64,000 nucleotides of DNA from Thiorhodovibrio winogradskyi (lineage in GTDB: Bacteria > Pseudomonadota > Gammaproteobacteria > Chromatiales > Chromatiaceae). Position 1 is the stretch's first letter. Every line of letters begins with the position of its first letter. The position numbers and the translations under genes are program-made. Below, piece after piece: positions 29,594-38,182 of the stretch. The notes beneath the pieces were generated by a model. It saw nothing but the letters and a program-made list of their open reading frames with translations. It was not told the DNA's origin and ran no database searches. The DNA lies in assembly GCF_036208045.1 (NCBI RefSeq), contig NZ_CP121472.1:1313531-1377530 (forward strand), written 5' to 3'.

Positions 29594-32071
29594 ATGTCGG
29601 CGAGCCAAGCCTCTGGTTGTTTCCATTGCGGTTTGCCGATCACGCAGCCCACCACCGTGCGCGCTCAGGTTGGTGGCGGCGAACGTCTCTTCTGCTGTCA
29701 AGGCTGCGCGGCGGTGTGTCGGGCCATTTACGATGCCGGCCTCGAGGGCTTCTATCAGCGTACCCCGGATGGTGACATTTTTGGCCCGCCGCCGGAGCTA
29801 CCGCGCCAGCTCGAGTTCTATGATCTCGACGAAGTCCAGCAGGAGTTTGGCGACATCTCAAGCGACGAGCGAGAGATGCAGTTGGCGGTCGAGGGAATTC
29901 ACTGTGCCGCCTGTGTCTGGCTGATCGAAAACGGTCTTGCCGCCATGCCGGGGGTGAGCGAGGCGCGGGTCAACCTGACTGGCCGACGGTTGCGCTTGCG
30001 TTGGGACAACAGCCGCTTACGCCTATCACGCATCCTCCGGCGATTGGGTGAGCTTGGCTATGCCGCCGTGCCGTTTGATCCCGGCGCGGCTGAATTGGGG
30101 TTGCAGCGACGCAACCGGGCGCTGCTCTATCGGCTGGCCTTTGCCGGATTCGCGGCCATGAATCTAATGTGGATCTCCATCGCGCTCTATGCCGGGGCCG
30201 ATCAGGGCGAGTTCCGCAGCCTGTTTCATTGGGTCGGCTGGTTACTGGCCACGCCCACGCTGCTTTACGCCGGTGGGCCCTTCTTTGTGGGCGCCTGGCG
30301 CGGGCTGCGCCACTGGCATCTTGACATGGATTTGCCGATCGCCATTGGCGCGGCCATCACTTACTGTTACTCCTTGGTGGTGACCCTGAGCGGCCGGGGC
30401 GATGTCTACTGGGATACCCTGGTCAATTTTCTTTTTGTCATTTTGCTTGGGCGCTACCTGGAAGCGATGTCGCGCCGCCAGGCGGTCTCGGCCACTCAGC
30501 GCCTGCTGGATCTTCAGCCTCGGGCCGCGACTGTCCTGCGCGATGGCGAGGAGGCACTGGTCCCGATACGCGCCCTGCGCCCTGGCGATCTGCTGCTGAT
30601 CCGCCCCGGCGAGCGGGTGCCGGCCGACGGTCTGGTGGAGCAGGGCACAAGCGCTCTGGATGAATCCCTGCTGACCGGCGAGGCCGAGCCGCTCGCGCGT
30701 GGTCCCGGTCAGCCAGTGGTGGCCGGCAGCCTGAACGGTGCTGGGGCACTGCGGGTGCGGGTCACCGCCGTGCTGCGCCAGACTCAGCTCGGGCGCATCC
30801 TGCAGTTGGTTGAGGAAGCCCAGGCGAGCAAGGCGCCGATTCAAAGCCTGGCGGACCAGGTGGTGCCCTGGTTCGTCGGCGCCACCCTTGCGCTTGCGCT
30901 CCTGACTAGCCTGATCTGGTGGCAGGCCGATCCAGCCACGGCGGTGTTGGCGGCTACCTCGGTGTTGATCATTACCTGTCCCTGTGCCTTCGGGCTTGCC
31001 ACGCCCATGGCCATGGCGGTGGCTACCGGCAGCGCTGCTCGTCATGGCATCCTGATCAAGCAGGGGGGGGCGCTCGAGCGCTTGTCGAATGTCACTCAGG
31101 TGGTGTTCGACAAAACCGGTACCCTAACACTTGGTCGGCCAAGCCTGGTTGCCCTGATAGACGCACGCGGTCTGTGGCGTGCGAATGAACCTGGAACGCG
31201 GCTGGATGCCACCCGTCAACACTGGCTGGCGCGGGTCGCCGCGCTGGAGCAGCTCTCCGAGCACCCGCTGGCACGCGCGCTCACGGCCTTCGCCCGCGAG
31301 CATGGCTTGGCCGACATGACGCTGGAGGTGACGGATGTCCGCCTGGAGCCCGGACGGGGGATTGTTGGTCGGGTGGATGGTCAGACCCTAGCGCTGGGTT
31401 CAGCGGCCTGGTTGGAGAGCTTGGGGATGGCACTGGACAAGCGACTGGCATCGCCAACCGACTGGCCGGGCGTGACCCTGTTGCATCTGGGACTGGACGG
31501 CCGGGAGGTGGCGCGCTTGCTGCTGCGCGATGATTTGCGCGAGGACGCGCGCACGGCAGTGGACGCGCTGATTGCCGCTGGTCTTCAGGTCTCCCTGCTG
31601 AGCGGGGACCGTCAGGCGACGGCCAGTGAGATGGCAAAGCGCCTGGGCGGCATCACAGCCATTGCCGAGGTGTTGCCGGAGGGCAAGGCCGCGGAGATCT
31701 CGCGCTTGCGCGCATCCGGGCAGCGCGTCGCCATGGTCGGCGATGGGGTGAACGATGCCCCGGCACTGGTGAGTGCCGATGTGGGCATCGCGCTTGGCAG
31801 CGGGACCGATGTTTCCATGGCCAGCGCCGATATCGTCCTGACCGGCAATGAGCTTGCGCGGGTGCCCCAGGCATTGGCGCTGGCCCAGCGCACCCTGGTG
31901 ACAATTCGTCAAAATATCGGTCTGTCGATTGCGTACAATCTGGTGATGGTGCCTTTGGCCATGGCGGCTTTGATTACGCCCCTGGTGGCGGCGATTGCGA
32001 TGCCGTTGAGCTCGCTCGCGGTCGTCGGCAACTCGGCGCGGATAGGTGGTCTTCTAAAGAAGGCGCGGTGA
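29594..32071 (+). CDS. ccoI: CcoI/FixI copper-transporting P-type ATPase
   Basis: CcoI exports copper for CuB insertion into cbb3 oxidase. The 825-residue product starts with a Cys-rich N-terminal region ('CFHCGLPITQP', 'CCQGCAAVC') typical of FixI-type ATPases, then a metal-binding domain with 'GIHCAACVWLIENGL'. Eight membrane helices include the transport motif 'ITCPCAFGLATPMAMA'. The phosphorylation site is 'VFDKTGTLTLG' and the hinge is 'MVGDGVNDAPALVSADVGI'. The start is the ATG at 29594. Confidence 0.96.
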   Translation: MSASQASGCFHCGLPITQPTTVRAQVGGGERLFCCQGCAAVCRAIYDAGLEGFYQRTPDGDIFGPPPELPRQLEFYDLDEVQQEFGDISSDEREMQLAVEGIHCAACVWLIENGLAAMPGVSEARVNLTGRRLRLRWDNSRLRLSRILRRLGELGYAAVPFDPGAAELGLQRRNRALLYRLAFAGFAAMNLMWISIALYAGADQGEFRSLFHWVGWLLATPTLLYAGGPFFVGAWRGLRHWHLDMDLPIAIGAAITYCYSLVVTLSGRGDVYWDTLVNFLFVILLGRYLEAMSRRQAVSATQRLLDLQPRAATVLRDGEEALVPIRALRPGDLLLIRPGERVPADGLVEQGTSALDESLLTGEAEPLARGPGQPVVAGSLNGAGALRVRVTAVLRQTQLGRILQLVEEAQASKAPIQSLADQVVPWFVGATLALALLTSLIWWQADPATAVLAATSVLIITCPCAFGLATPMAMAVATGSAARHGILIKQGGALERLSNVTQVVFDKTGTLTLGRPSLVALIDARGLWRANEPGTRLDATRQHWLARVAALEQLSEHPLARALTAFAREHGLADMTLEVTDVRLEPGRGIVGRVDGQTLALGSAAWLESLGMALDKRLASPTDWPGVTLLHLGLDGREVARLLLRDDLREDARTAVDALIAAGLQVSLLSGDRQATASEMAKRLGGITAIAEVLPEGKAAEISRLRASGQRVAMVGDGVNDAPALVSADVGIALGSGTDVSMASADIVLTGNELARVPQALALAQRTLVTIRQNIGLSIAYNLVMVPLAMAALITPLVAAIAMPLSSLAVVGNSARIGGLLKKAR

Positions 32072-32130
32072 ATGCATTCACCCCTACGGGCATCTCCAGA
32101 TACCGCCCTTTGTCTGTTGCCATTGACCTA

Positions 32131-32179
32131 CTGCTCACAACTACCTGCTCACAACTACCTGCTCACAACTACCTGCTTA
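32131..32179. repeat. 14-bp tandem repeat upstream of ccoS
   Basis: CTGCTCACAACTAC occurs three times in direct succession (32131, 32145, 32159), followed by a partial, diverged copy. The array ends about 18 nt before the ccoS ATG, so copy-number change would alter the leader. Confidence 0.8.
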
Positions 32180-32196
32180 CTACCTACAAACCCCCA

Positions 32197-32385
32197 ATGG
32201 AAGTCATCTATGGCCTGATTCCTGGTATGCTTTTGCTCGGACTTGCCGCCGTCGGCGTGCTCTTCTGGGCCGCGCGCAGCGGGCAGTTTGACGATCTCGA
32301 GGGCGACGGACAGCGTATTCTGATGGATGACGACATCAAGCCCGATGATCCGCGCCGCTTTCCTGGCGCGGATGTCGAGGACTGA
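32197..32385 (+). CDS. ccoS: cbb3 oxidase maturation protein CcoS
   Basis: A 62-residue protein with one membrane helix ('GLIPGMLLLGLAAVGVLFW') and the conserved 'RSGQFDDLEGDGQRILMDDD' segment. CcoS is needed for cofactor (haem/copper) insertion into cbb3 oxidase. The ATG at 32197 gives the standard N-terminus 'MEVIYGLIPG'; the in-frame sequence back to ccoI is unrelated and includes the tandem repeat. Last gene of ccoGHIS. Confidence 0.93.
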   Translation: MEVIYGLIPGMLLLGLAAVGVLFWAARSGQFDDLEGDGQRILMDDDIKPDDPRRFPGADVED

Positions 32386-32484
32386 TTCATGGCGGATTCA
32401 TTCGTCCTTTCGATCCTTTTCGCAGCCTACTTTTGTGGATGCAGGGTTTCATGCACCATTTGTCGGGCTGCACATCCGGCAAGC

Positions 32485-32949
32485 TCAAAGTGTCCGAACC
32501 AACTCGAGCATTCTCTGCGCATGGCCCCTGGGCTTTACATCGTAGAGTGCGTGGCGAATGCGCCCGCCCTGTTCGATGACGAAAGTGGTGCGCAGGATGC
32601 CTTGGCGGGTGACTCCGTTCACTACCTTCTCCCGCAGCACATCATAGATCGCACAGACTTCACCCTCAGTGTCGGCAAGGAGTAGCAGGCTGAGGCCATG
32701 CTTGTCGCGAAAAGCGCCATGGCTCGCGCAGGTGTCGCGGCTAATGCCGGCGATGTTGGCGCCCGCGGCTTCAAATTCCGGATGCAAGTCAGTGAATTCC
32801 AACGCTTCCATGGTGCAGCCGGGGGTATCATCCTTGGGGTAAAAGCACAGTACCAGATGCTGGTCGGCCCAGAGCTTGGCGCTTCTCACAAGATCCATAT
32901 CGGCGTCGGGTAGGGAGAAGTCGGGGGCGATGTCGCCAGGTTGCAACAT
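32485..32949 (-). CDS. bcp: Peroxiredoxin, Bcp/PrxQ type
   Basis: The product from the ATG at 32949 is 154 residues: 'MLQPGDIAPDFSLPDADM', the peroxidatic Cys in 'YPKDDTPGCTMEALEF' near residue 45, and 'GISRDTCASHGAFRDKHGL' following. It reduces hydroperoxides with thioredoxin. The second Cys five residues after the peroxidatic one is absent (Met-Glu-Ala-Leu-Glu), so a different resolving arrangement is likely. It is transcribed towards ccoS. Confidence 0.92.
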   Translation of the reverse strand: MLQPGDIAPDFSLPDADMDLVRSAKLWADQHLVLCFYPKDDTPGCTMEALEFTDLHPEFEAAGANIAGISRDTCASHGAFRDKHGLSLLLLADTEGEVCAIYDVLREKVVNGVTRQGILRTTFVIEQGGRIRHALYDVKPRGHAQRMLELVRTL

Positions 32950-33145
32950 AAACAAAAGGCTCCGGTGGCTGAGGTGGTGCTTGTGCGGCATAGTTCGCAT
33001 GGCGGATGACGCCGGTGTTGTGCGGAGACTGTGATCCGCGGCGATGCGCTCGCGTCGGAATCCGCGGCAGATGCTTTGTTGTTTTTTCTGCTGCTGAGAA
33101 ATTTATGGGTCGCATTGGCCCGCGTCAACTGTCTTTGGCGTTTCT

Positions 33146-34528
33146 TCAAGTCTTACCAGCGCCAGGAGCCAGGATGGAAGCCAGGGTGGGCGCCGGCATC
33201 GGCTGTTGGTCAGTGTCCGCGGCTGGGTTGAGCAGGATGCTGGCAATGGTGCCGCCACCGGGTCGGGTGCGCAGATGGATCTCGATATCATTGGCCATCG
33301 CAAGCTGGCGGGCAACGGCCAGACCAAGACCTGTGCCCCCGGTGCCTCGGTTGCGGGACTGTTCCAGCCGATAGAAAGGCCGAAAGACCGCATCCAGGGA
33401 GTCCTGGGGGATGCCAGGGCCGCGGTCGAGAACCTGAATCTCGACACTCTCGGCGCAACCTTTCAGATCGACCTCTACGGACTGATCGCTGTAGCGCAGC
33501 GCATTTTCGATCAAATTACCGAGGATTCGCCTGAGCGCCATGGAGTTGATGCTGGCGGGGCAGGGCGGGCCAGGCTGGTAGCGAATGCGTTGGCGTTGGC
33601 CGACAACCTCTGTCACCATGGCCGCCACATCAAGAGCCTCCTTCTCGCCCGCACCCAGACTCTGTCCCAGCTCAACCGCTTGGCGAATGAGTTGGTCCAT
33701 TTCCTCAATGTCTCGCGTCATGCGAGCGCGTTCACTGTCGCCGACCTGTCCGGGCAGCATTTCGACTGCCAGACGCAGGCGTGTCAGCGGGGTGCGCAGA
33801 TCGTGCGAAATGCCAGCCAGCAGCACGGTGCGATCAGCCAGCAGTTCGCGGACCTGCTGGCTGGTTTCATTAAAGCGGCGCGCCAGATTGGCCAGCTCCA
33901 GCGGGCCGGTTTCCGGCAGTGGTTCGGGCGAGCGGCCGCGGGCGACTTCCTCGGCCGCGCGCGACAGGCGCGTTAAAGGGGTGGTCACACGCCTGGCCAA
34001 GACCGTGGCTGTGATCAAAATGAGCACTAGCGCCATGATTGAGACCAGTGCCACGCCCTCAAGCGGTTTGGTATTGATTCGATCACGCGGAAAGCCGACC
34101 CAGACCGGACCCTGCTCGGTATCCATGCGCAGCCAGAACCAGCGTGCCCCGTCAATCAGGTTGCTTTCAACTTGCACTGGATGTCCGAGCTGGGACTGGA
34201 TGGATTGGGCTAGGCGCTCGGTGTAGGGAAAAAAATAGGGCTCAAGATCGGGTGGGCGCTCGGCGCGCGGGCGCAGCTCGAGTTGGTATTCGTCACGCAG
34301 CCGCTGGCGGTATTCCTCGCGTAGCTCAGGTGGTAGTTTGGCAAGGGTACGGGCCGAGAGATCCATCAGCGCCGCCAGATCGCCAGTGGCGCGCTCAACC
34401 ACGGGAAGTAGGGCGTAGTGCACAATGGCAATAAAGGTCACCAGCGCGAAGCTGCCAAAGGTCAGGACCAATGTTAGCAATGCGCGGCTGAATAGCGAGC
34501 TTGGCAGCCAACGGCGCCTCAGGATCAT
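33146..34528 (-). CDS. EnvZ-type sensor histidine kinase
   Basis: From the ATG at 34528 the product is 460 residues. Two membrane helices (about residues 12-37 and 160-180) enclose a periplasmic domain; then come a HAMP linker, a HisKA domain with 'GISHDLRTPLTRLRLAVEM' (phosphorylated His) and a HATPase domain ('NLIENALRYS', 'DRGPGIPQDSLDAVFRPF', 'GTGGTGLGLAVARQL'). The plan matches EnvZ. It overlaps the response-regulator stop by 4 nt (ATGA), so the pair is translationally coupled. Confidence 0.92.
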   Translation of the reverse strand: MILRRRWLPSSLFSRALLTLVLTFGSFALVTFIAIVHYALLPVVERATGDLAALMDLSARTLAKLPPELREEYRQRLRDEYQLELRPRAERPPDLEPYFFPYTERLAQSIQSQLGHPVQVESNLIDGARWFWLRMDTEQGPVWVGFPRDRINTKPLEGVALVSIMALVLILITATVLARRVTTPLTRLSRAAEEVARGRSPEPLPETGPLELANLARRFNETSQQVRELLADRTVLLAGISHDLRTPLTRLRLAVEMLPGQVGDSERARMTRDIEEMDQLIRQAVELGQSLGAGEKEALDVAAMVTEVVGQRQRIRYQPGPPCPASINSMALRRILGNLIENALRYSDQSVEVDLKGCAESVEIQVLDRGPGIPQDSLDAVFRPFYRLEQSRNRGTGGTGLGLAVARQLAMANDIEIHLRTRPGGGTIASILLNPAADTDQQPMPAPTLASILAPGAGKT

Positions 34529-35262
34529 GCTTGCCCCTTGGGCGTGAAAATATAGCCGCGGCCCCATACGGTGCGGATGTAGCGTGGGTGTTTCTTGTCG
34601 GGCTCGATTTTTGCGCGCAGCCGCGCGACCTGCACATCAATGCTGCGGTCGAAGGGGTTGCGTTCGTAACCCTTGAGCAGGTCTAGCAGACGATCACGCT
34701 CCAGCAAGCGGTTAGGATGCTCGCAGAACACGTTAAGCAAGTCAAATTCACCAGACGTCAGGCTGAGTGTCTCGCCGTCGCGTTCGAGTTGGCGTAAGCC
34801 GATATTCAGTCGATAAGGGCCAAAGTGATGGCTGTCGTCGCTGTCCTCCTCGGCTTCCTCGGTCGCGGCAGGGCTGTGACGGCGGAGCACTGCACGGATG
34901 CGAGCCAGTAATTCACGTGGATTAAAGGGCTTGGGCAAATAGTCGTCGGCGCCGACCTCGAGCCCAACAATGCGGTCGATTTCATCGCCACGCGCCGAGA
35001 GGATAATGATCGGGGTGCTGTAGGTTTGGCGTAGGCGTCGCGCCAGGCTGAGTCCATCCTCGCCCGGAAGCATCAAGTCCAGGATGATGATGTCGGCGGA
35101 CTCGGTCTCAAGGCAAGCGAACATCTGCTCGCCGTCTTCCACCCCAATGACATTGAATCCCTCGCGTTCGAGGTAGTCGAGTAACAGATGGCGCAGGCCC
35201 TGATCGTCATCGACGACGAGCACCCTGGATTTTTCTGCGGTCTTGGATGGCGCCTTGTCCAT
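34525..35262 (-). CDS. ompR: OmpR-family response regulator
   Basis: The 245-residue product has a receiver domain ('VLVVDDDQGLRHLLLDYL', phospho-acceptor Asp in 'IIILDLMLPGEDGLSLAR', Lys in 'DYLPKPFNPREL') and a winged-helix DNA-binding domain ('LTSGEFDLLNVFCEHPNRLL', 'RSIDVQVARLRAKIE', 'IRTVWGRGYIF'). Together with the following EnvZ-like kinase it looks like an OmpR/EnvZ osmotic-envelope system; the actual signal is not shown. Confidence 0.92.
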   Translation of the reverse strand: MDKAPSKTAEKSRVLVVDDDQGLRHLLLDYLEREGFNVIGVEDGEQMFACLETESADIIILDLMLPGEDGLSLARRLRQTYSTPIIILSARGDEIDRIVGLEVGADDYLPKPFNPRELLARIRAVLRRHSPAATEEAEEDSDDSHHFGPYRLNIGLRQLERDGETLSLTSGEFDLLNVFCEHPNRLLERDRLLDLLKGYERNPFDRSIDVQVARLRAKIEPDKKHPRYIRTVWGRGYIFTPKGQA

Positions 35263-35625
35263 GATATGGCATCCGTCTGCGTGGCATTGGTCAAGGCTTT
35301 GGTTTTGACCAATGCGGTTGTCGCGGTCCGGTCGAAAACGGATGTCGCGGATTGAGAATAATCAATTTGTTGTCACAGGCATGGAGATGTGATTTCTTTC
35401 CTCGCATCCTGGTTACAAGTTGTTACAATATTAGTATATAAGGAAATAACAGAGTAACCTCTTTTCTGCACAATGCTAAACATCTGCTGGAGGTGATCAA
35501 TCGCTCTGTTTCGGTCCTAGCTGGCTGCGAGCGCATTGTCACCCAGAAATGGCAGCTTCATCTTCCGGGGTGGTGCCGCACGATGAGCGTTAGCCCGGCT
35601 TCACACATGTTTTGGAGGAATAAAC
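35263..35625. other. Divergent intergenic region upstream of ompR and the 44-codon gene
   Basis: The 363 bp between the divergent ompR and small-protein genes contain an AT-rich core (35400-35460) with the 6-bp inverted repeat GGTTAC (35411) and GTAACC (35454), plus the FNR-like site described separately. No coding sequence was supported. Confidence 0.5.
35352..35365. promoter_or_regulatory. FNR/ANR-like box
   Basis: TTGAGAATAATCAA matches the palindromic FNR consensus TTGAT-N4-ATCAA at 9 of 10 positions (read on the minus strand as TTGATTATTCTCAA). It lies about 90 bp upstream of ompR and about 260 bp upstream of the small gene on the other side. Sequence match only. Confidence 0.35.
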
Positions 35626-35760
35626 ATGATTTTTGACGCTTTAACCATCAGCGGGCTTTTGGTTGCGATTGTGTCCGGCGGGTTTCTCGTTGGGATCGTC
35701 AGCCATAACGGCGCCAAGTCGCAAAAGAGCGGCCGCTCCGTCGCTAAGCCTAACGCCTGA
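35626..35760 (+). CDS. 44-residue single-helix membrane protein
   Basis: The open frame encodes 'MIFDALTISGLLVAIVSGGF' followed by 'LVGIVSHNGAKSQKSGRS' and a short tail. One membrane helix (about residues 5-25) is followed by a basic, polar C-terminus. A consensus GGAGGA lies 6 nt before the ATG, and an intrinsic terminator follows the stop by a few bases, so this is a complete monocistronic gene. I do not recognise the family. It resembles small accessory subunits of membrane complexes only in size. Confidence 0.7.
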   Translation: MIFDALTISGLLVAIVSGGFLVGIVSHNGAKSQKSGRSVAKPNA

Positions 35761-35764
35761 TGCA

Positions 35765-35802
35765 AAATCCGTGTCCGGGCGTGTTGTCTCACCCGGATTT
35801 TT
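35765..35802 (+). terminator. Intrinsic terminator of the 44-codon gene
   Basis: AAAATCCG at the left pairs with CGGATTTT at the right, and an inner TCCGGG (35774) pairs with CCCGGA (35792); these are alternative stems ending in TTTTT (35798-35802). It begins 5 bp after the stop codon. Confidence 0.75.
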
Positions 35803-35967
35803 CGCAAGCCAGAGGGTGCTCCGGCCCGATGGTGCCCCGAATCTTGACTTGAGTCATCTCGCCTTGAGTCTCTGTCAAACGCTGCCAATGCACACTTCCG
35901 AGAATCGGCGGCTGTCCGGTTCCAGTTCAAGCGCTTGCGCAATCTTTTCAAGGTAGCAAGCCTCTTC

Positions 35968-36011
35968 GCCGCCCCAGCAGTCTTCTCCGACTGCTGCGGC
36001 GGCGTTTTTTT
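35968..36011 (+). terminator. Strong intrinsic terminator upstream of the SLC13 transporter
   Basis: CGCCGCCCCAGCAGTC (from 35968) pairs with GACTGCTGCGGCGGCG (to about 36004) with one internal mismatch and a 5-6 nt loop, followed by seven T. No real gene ends just before it. It could terminate a small RNA starting near 35850 (a TTGACT lies at 35844) or act as an attenuator about 145 nt before the transporter start. A 22-codon frame (ATG at 35889) ends just before the stem but has no ribosome site. Confidence 0.8.
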
Positions 36012-36155
36012 GTCTCGGCGTTTTACTTCCCGTCTCGTTATAATTCCCCAGAGTGACCGAGGCGCGTTATCAGCGGCGCCGTCAGCTTGGCAAGGTCGGA
36101 CCTCGTTTCATCTCCTCGTTATTATCTCCCTGTTTTATCCACAAAGAGGGTTCCG

Positions 36156-38111
36156 ATGCGCGCTCTTTCGTCGTTGATCTCTCCACGCACGCTGACGGCC
36201 CTCGTATTTTCTGGACTTGCACTCTATCTTGCGACCCTGGTGCCCAGTATTGAAATTGCCTGGGTCATGGCCGTGCTGATGTTGACCGTTTTTCTCTTCG
36301 TCTTCGAGGTCGTGCCTGTCGATGTCGCGGCCCTGACCGTGATGCTATTGCTGGGTTTGACCAGTCTGCTCGCTCCGGTCATGGGGCTCAATGCCGGGCT
36401 GGTGCCGGTCGAGTCCCTGTTCGACGGCTTTGCCTCCAATGCCGTCATGTCCATCATCGCTGTCATGATCATTGGCGCCGGGCTTGATCGCACCGGCATC
36501 ATGTCCAAGGTCGCCTCCTTTATCATGCGCATCGGCGGCAAGACCGAAGCGCGCATTATCCCGCTGATTTCCGGCACTGTGGGCGTGATTTCATCCTTCA
36601 TGCAGAATGTCGGCGCGGCCGCGCTTTTTTTGCCTGTGGTCAGCCGCATTTCCGCGCGCACCGGGCTACCCATGTCGCGGTTGCTCATGCCCATGGGCTT
36701 CTGCGCCATTCTCGGCGGTACCATCACCATGGTGGGATCGAGTCCGCTGATTCTGCTTAACGATCTCATTCTAACCACCAATGCAACCCTGGCGCCGGAT
36801 CAGCGCATGGAGACCTTTGGTCTGTTCTCGGTCACGCCCATCGGTCTGGCGCTGGTGGTCACGGGGATTCTGTATTTTGTCCTTGCCGGTCGCCTGGTGC
36901 TTCCGGTGCGCGGGACCGAACGCGTCGAAGCGCGTGACCCTATGTTGTATTTTGCCGAGACCTACGGATTTAGTGATTTCTCGGTGCATGAAACGGTCAT
37001 CCCCAGCCAGAGTCCGCTGCTTGGAGTCAGTGTCGATGATCTTGAGCAACGCTGGCGCGTCCGGGTTATCGCCATGGACAAGGGCGATGGTATCCGCCTA
37101 GGCGCCGATGGTGTTGACCGCGGCGCGGGGGTCATGGCGGGCAGCCGGCTCGGGCTGATCTCTCCGACCGAGACTTTTGACGAGTTCGTCCGCCAGACCC
37201 AAATCGAGGTAAAGCCGGAGCTTGAGTTCTTTGCCGATCACCTCTCTGCTGGTAAGGCAGGCATTGCCGAGATCGTCATTCCTCCCGGTTCCGCCGTGCT
37301 GGGCAAGACCGCGCGCGATCTGTGGATGCGCAAAACCTACGGGCTGTCGCTCCTAGCGATTCGTCGCGGAGATGACACCCTGACATTCCGCACCGGCGGG
37401 GTGCGCAATCTGCCATTCAAACCTGGCGACACCTTGGTGGTGCACACCACTTGGGCCAGTCTGCATCGTCTGGAGAGCGACCGCAATTTCGTGGTGGTGA
37501 CCACCGAATACCCGCACGAGGAACTGCGACCGCACAAGGTGCCGGTGGCGCTCCTGTTTTTTGTGGTCACCCTGGGGTTGGTGCTCTTCACCGATCTGCG
37601 CCTGTCGATCGCCTTGCTGACTGGCGCGGTTGGGATGGTGCTCTCCGGAGTGCTGAGCATTGATGAGGCCTACGAGGCTGTGAGTTGGAAGACGGTGTTT
37701 CTGCTTGCCTCGCTGATTCCACTCGGCATAGCTGTGGAATCCTCGGGCACGGCGGCATGGATTGCCGATGAGACCCTGCGCGTGCTGGGTGACATGCCCA
37801 TCTGGGGGATACAGGCCGCCGTCGCGGTGCTAGCAACCTTTTTTACCCTGGTCATGTCCAATGTCGGCGCGACTGTGTTGCTGGTGCCGCTGGCGGTGAA
37901 TATTGCCCTCGGGGCCGGTGCCAATCCGGCAGTTTTTGCGCTGACCGTGGCGATCGCCACATCCAATTCCTTCCTGATCCCAACCCACCAGGTCAATGCA
38001 CTCATCATGGGACCGGGTGGATACCGGGTTCCCGACTATCTGCGTGCCGGCGGCATTATGACGGTGCTTTTCCTGGTGGTGTCGCTTGGGGTGCTGAATC
38101 TGCTCTATTAA
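36156..38111 (+). CDS. SLC13/DASS-family transporter with two RCK_C (TrkA-C) domains
   Basis: The 651-residue product has about 10-12 membrane helices split by a soluble region with two TrkA-C-like domains ('LLGVSVDDLEQRWRVRVIAM' and 'AVLGKTARDLWMRKTYGLSL'). Family motifs include 'NAVMSIIAVMIIGAGLDRTG', 'FMQNVGAAALFLPVV' and, near the C-terminus, 'IATSNSFLIPTHQVNALI'. Such proteins are sodium-coupled carriers for sulfate, dicarboxylates or related anions; substrate cannot be told from sequence. I chose the ATG at 36156, which precedes the first basic/hydrophobic stretch; an open frame extends further upstream without similarity. Confidence 0.88.
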   Translation: MRALSSLISPRTLTALVFSGLALYLATLVPSIEIAWVMAVLMLTVFLFVFEVVPVDVAALTVMLLLGLTSLLAPVMGLNAGLVPVESLFDGFASNAVMSIIAVMIIGAGLDRTGIMSKVASFIMRIGGKTEARIIPLISGTVGVISSFMQNVGAAALFLPVVSRISARTGLPMSRLLMPMGFCAILGGTITMVGSSPLILLNDLILTTNATLAPDQRMETFGLFSVTPIGLALVVTGILYFVLAGRLVLPVRGTERVEARDPMLYFAETYGFSDFSVHETVIPSQSPLLGVSVDDLEQRWRVRVIAMDKGDGIRLGADGVDRGAGVMAGSRLGLISPTETFDEFVRQTQIEVKPELEFFADHLSAGKAGIAEIVIPPGSAVLGKTARDLWMRKTYGLSLLAIRRGDDTLTFRTGGVRNLPFKPGDTLVVHTTWASLHRLESDRNFVVVTTEYPHEELRPHKVPVALLFFVVTLGLVLFTDLRLSIALLTGAVGMVLSGVLSIDEAYEAVSWKTVFLLASLIPLGIAVESSGTAAWIADETLRVLGDMPIWGIQAAVAVLATFFTLVMSNVGATVLLVPLAVNIALGAGANPAVFALTVAIATSNSFLIPTHQVNALIMGPGGYRVPDYLRAGGIMTVLFLVVSLGVLNLLY

Positions 38112-38182
38112 AGCGCTCATGACGCCACTAAATCGTGGTATGCCTCCTACTGACCTGTGACTCGCGGGCGCGCGCAACCCGC

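Noticed and set aside
32389-32685. 98-codon plus-strand frame after ccoS
   Set aside because: Mostly antisense to bcp, whose peroxiredoxin motifs are clear.
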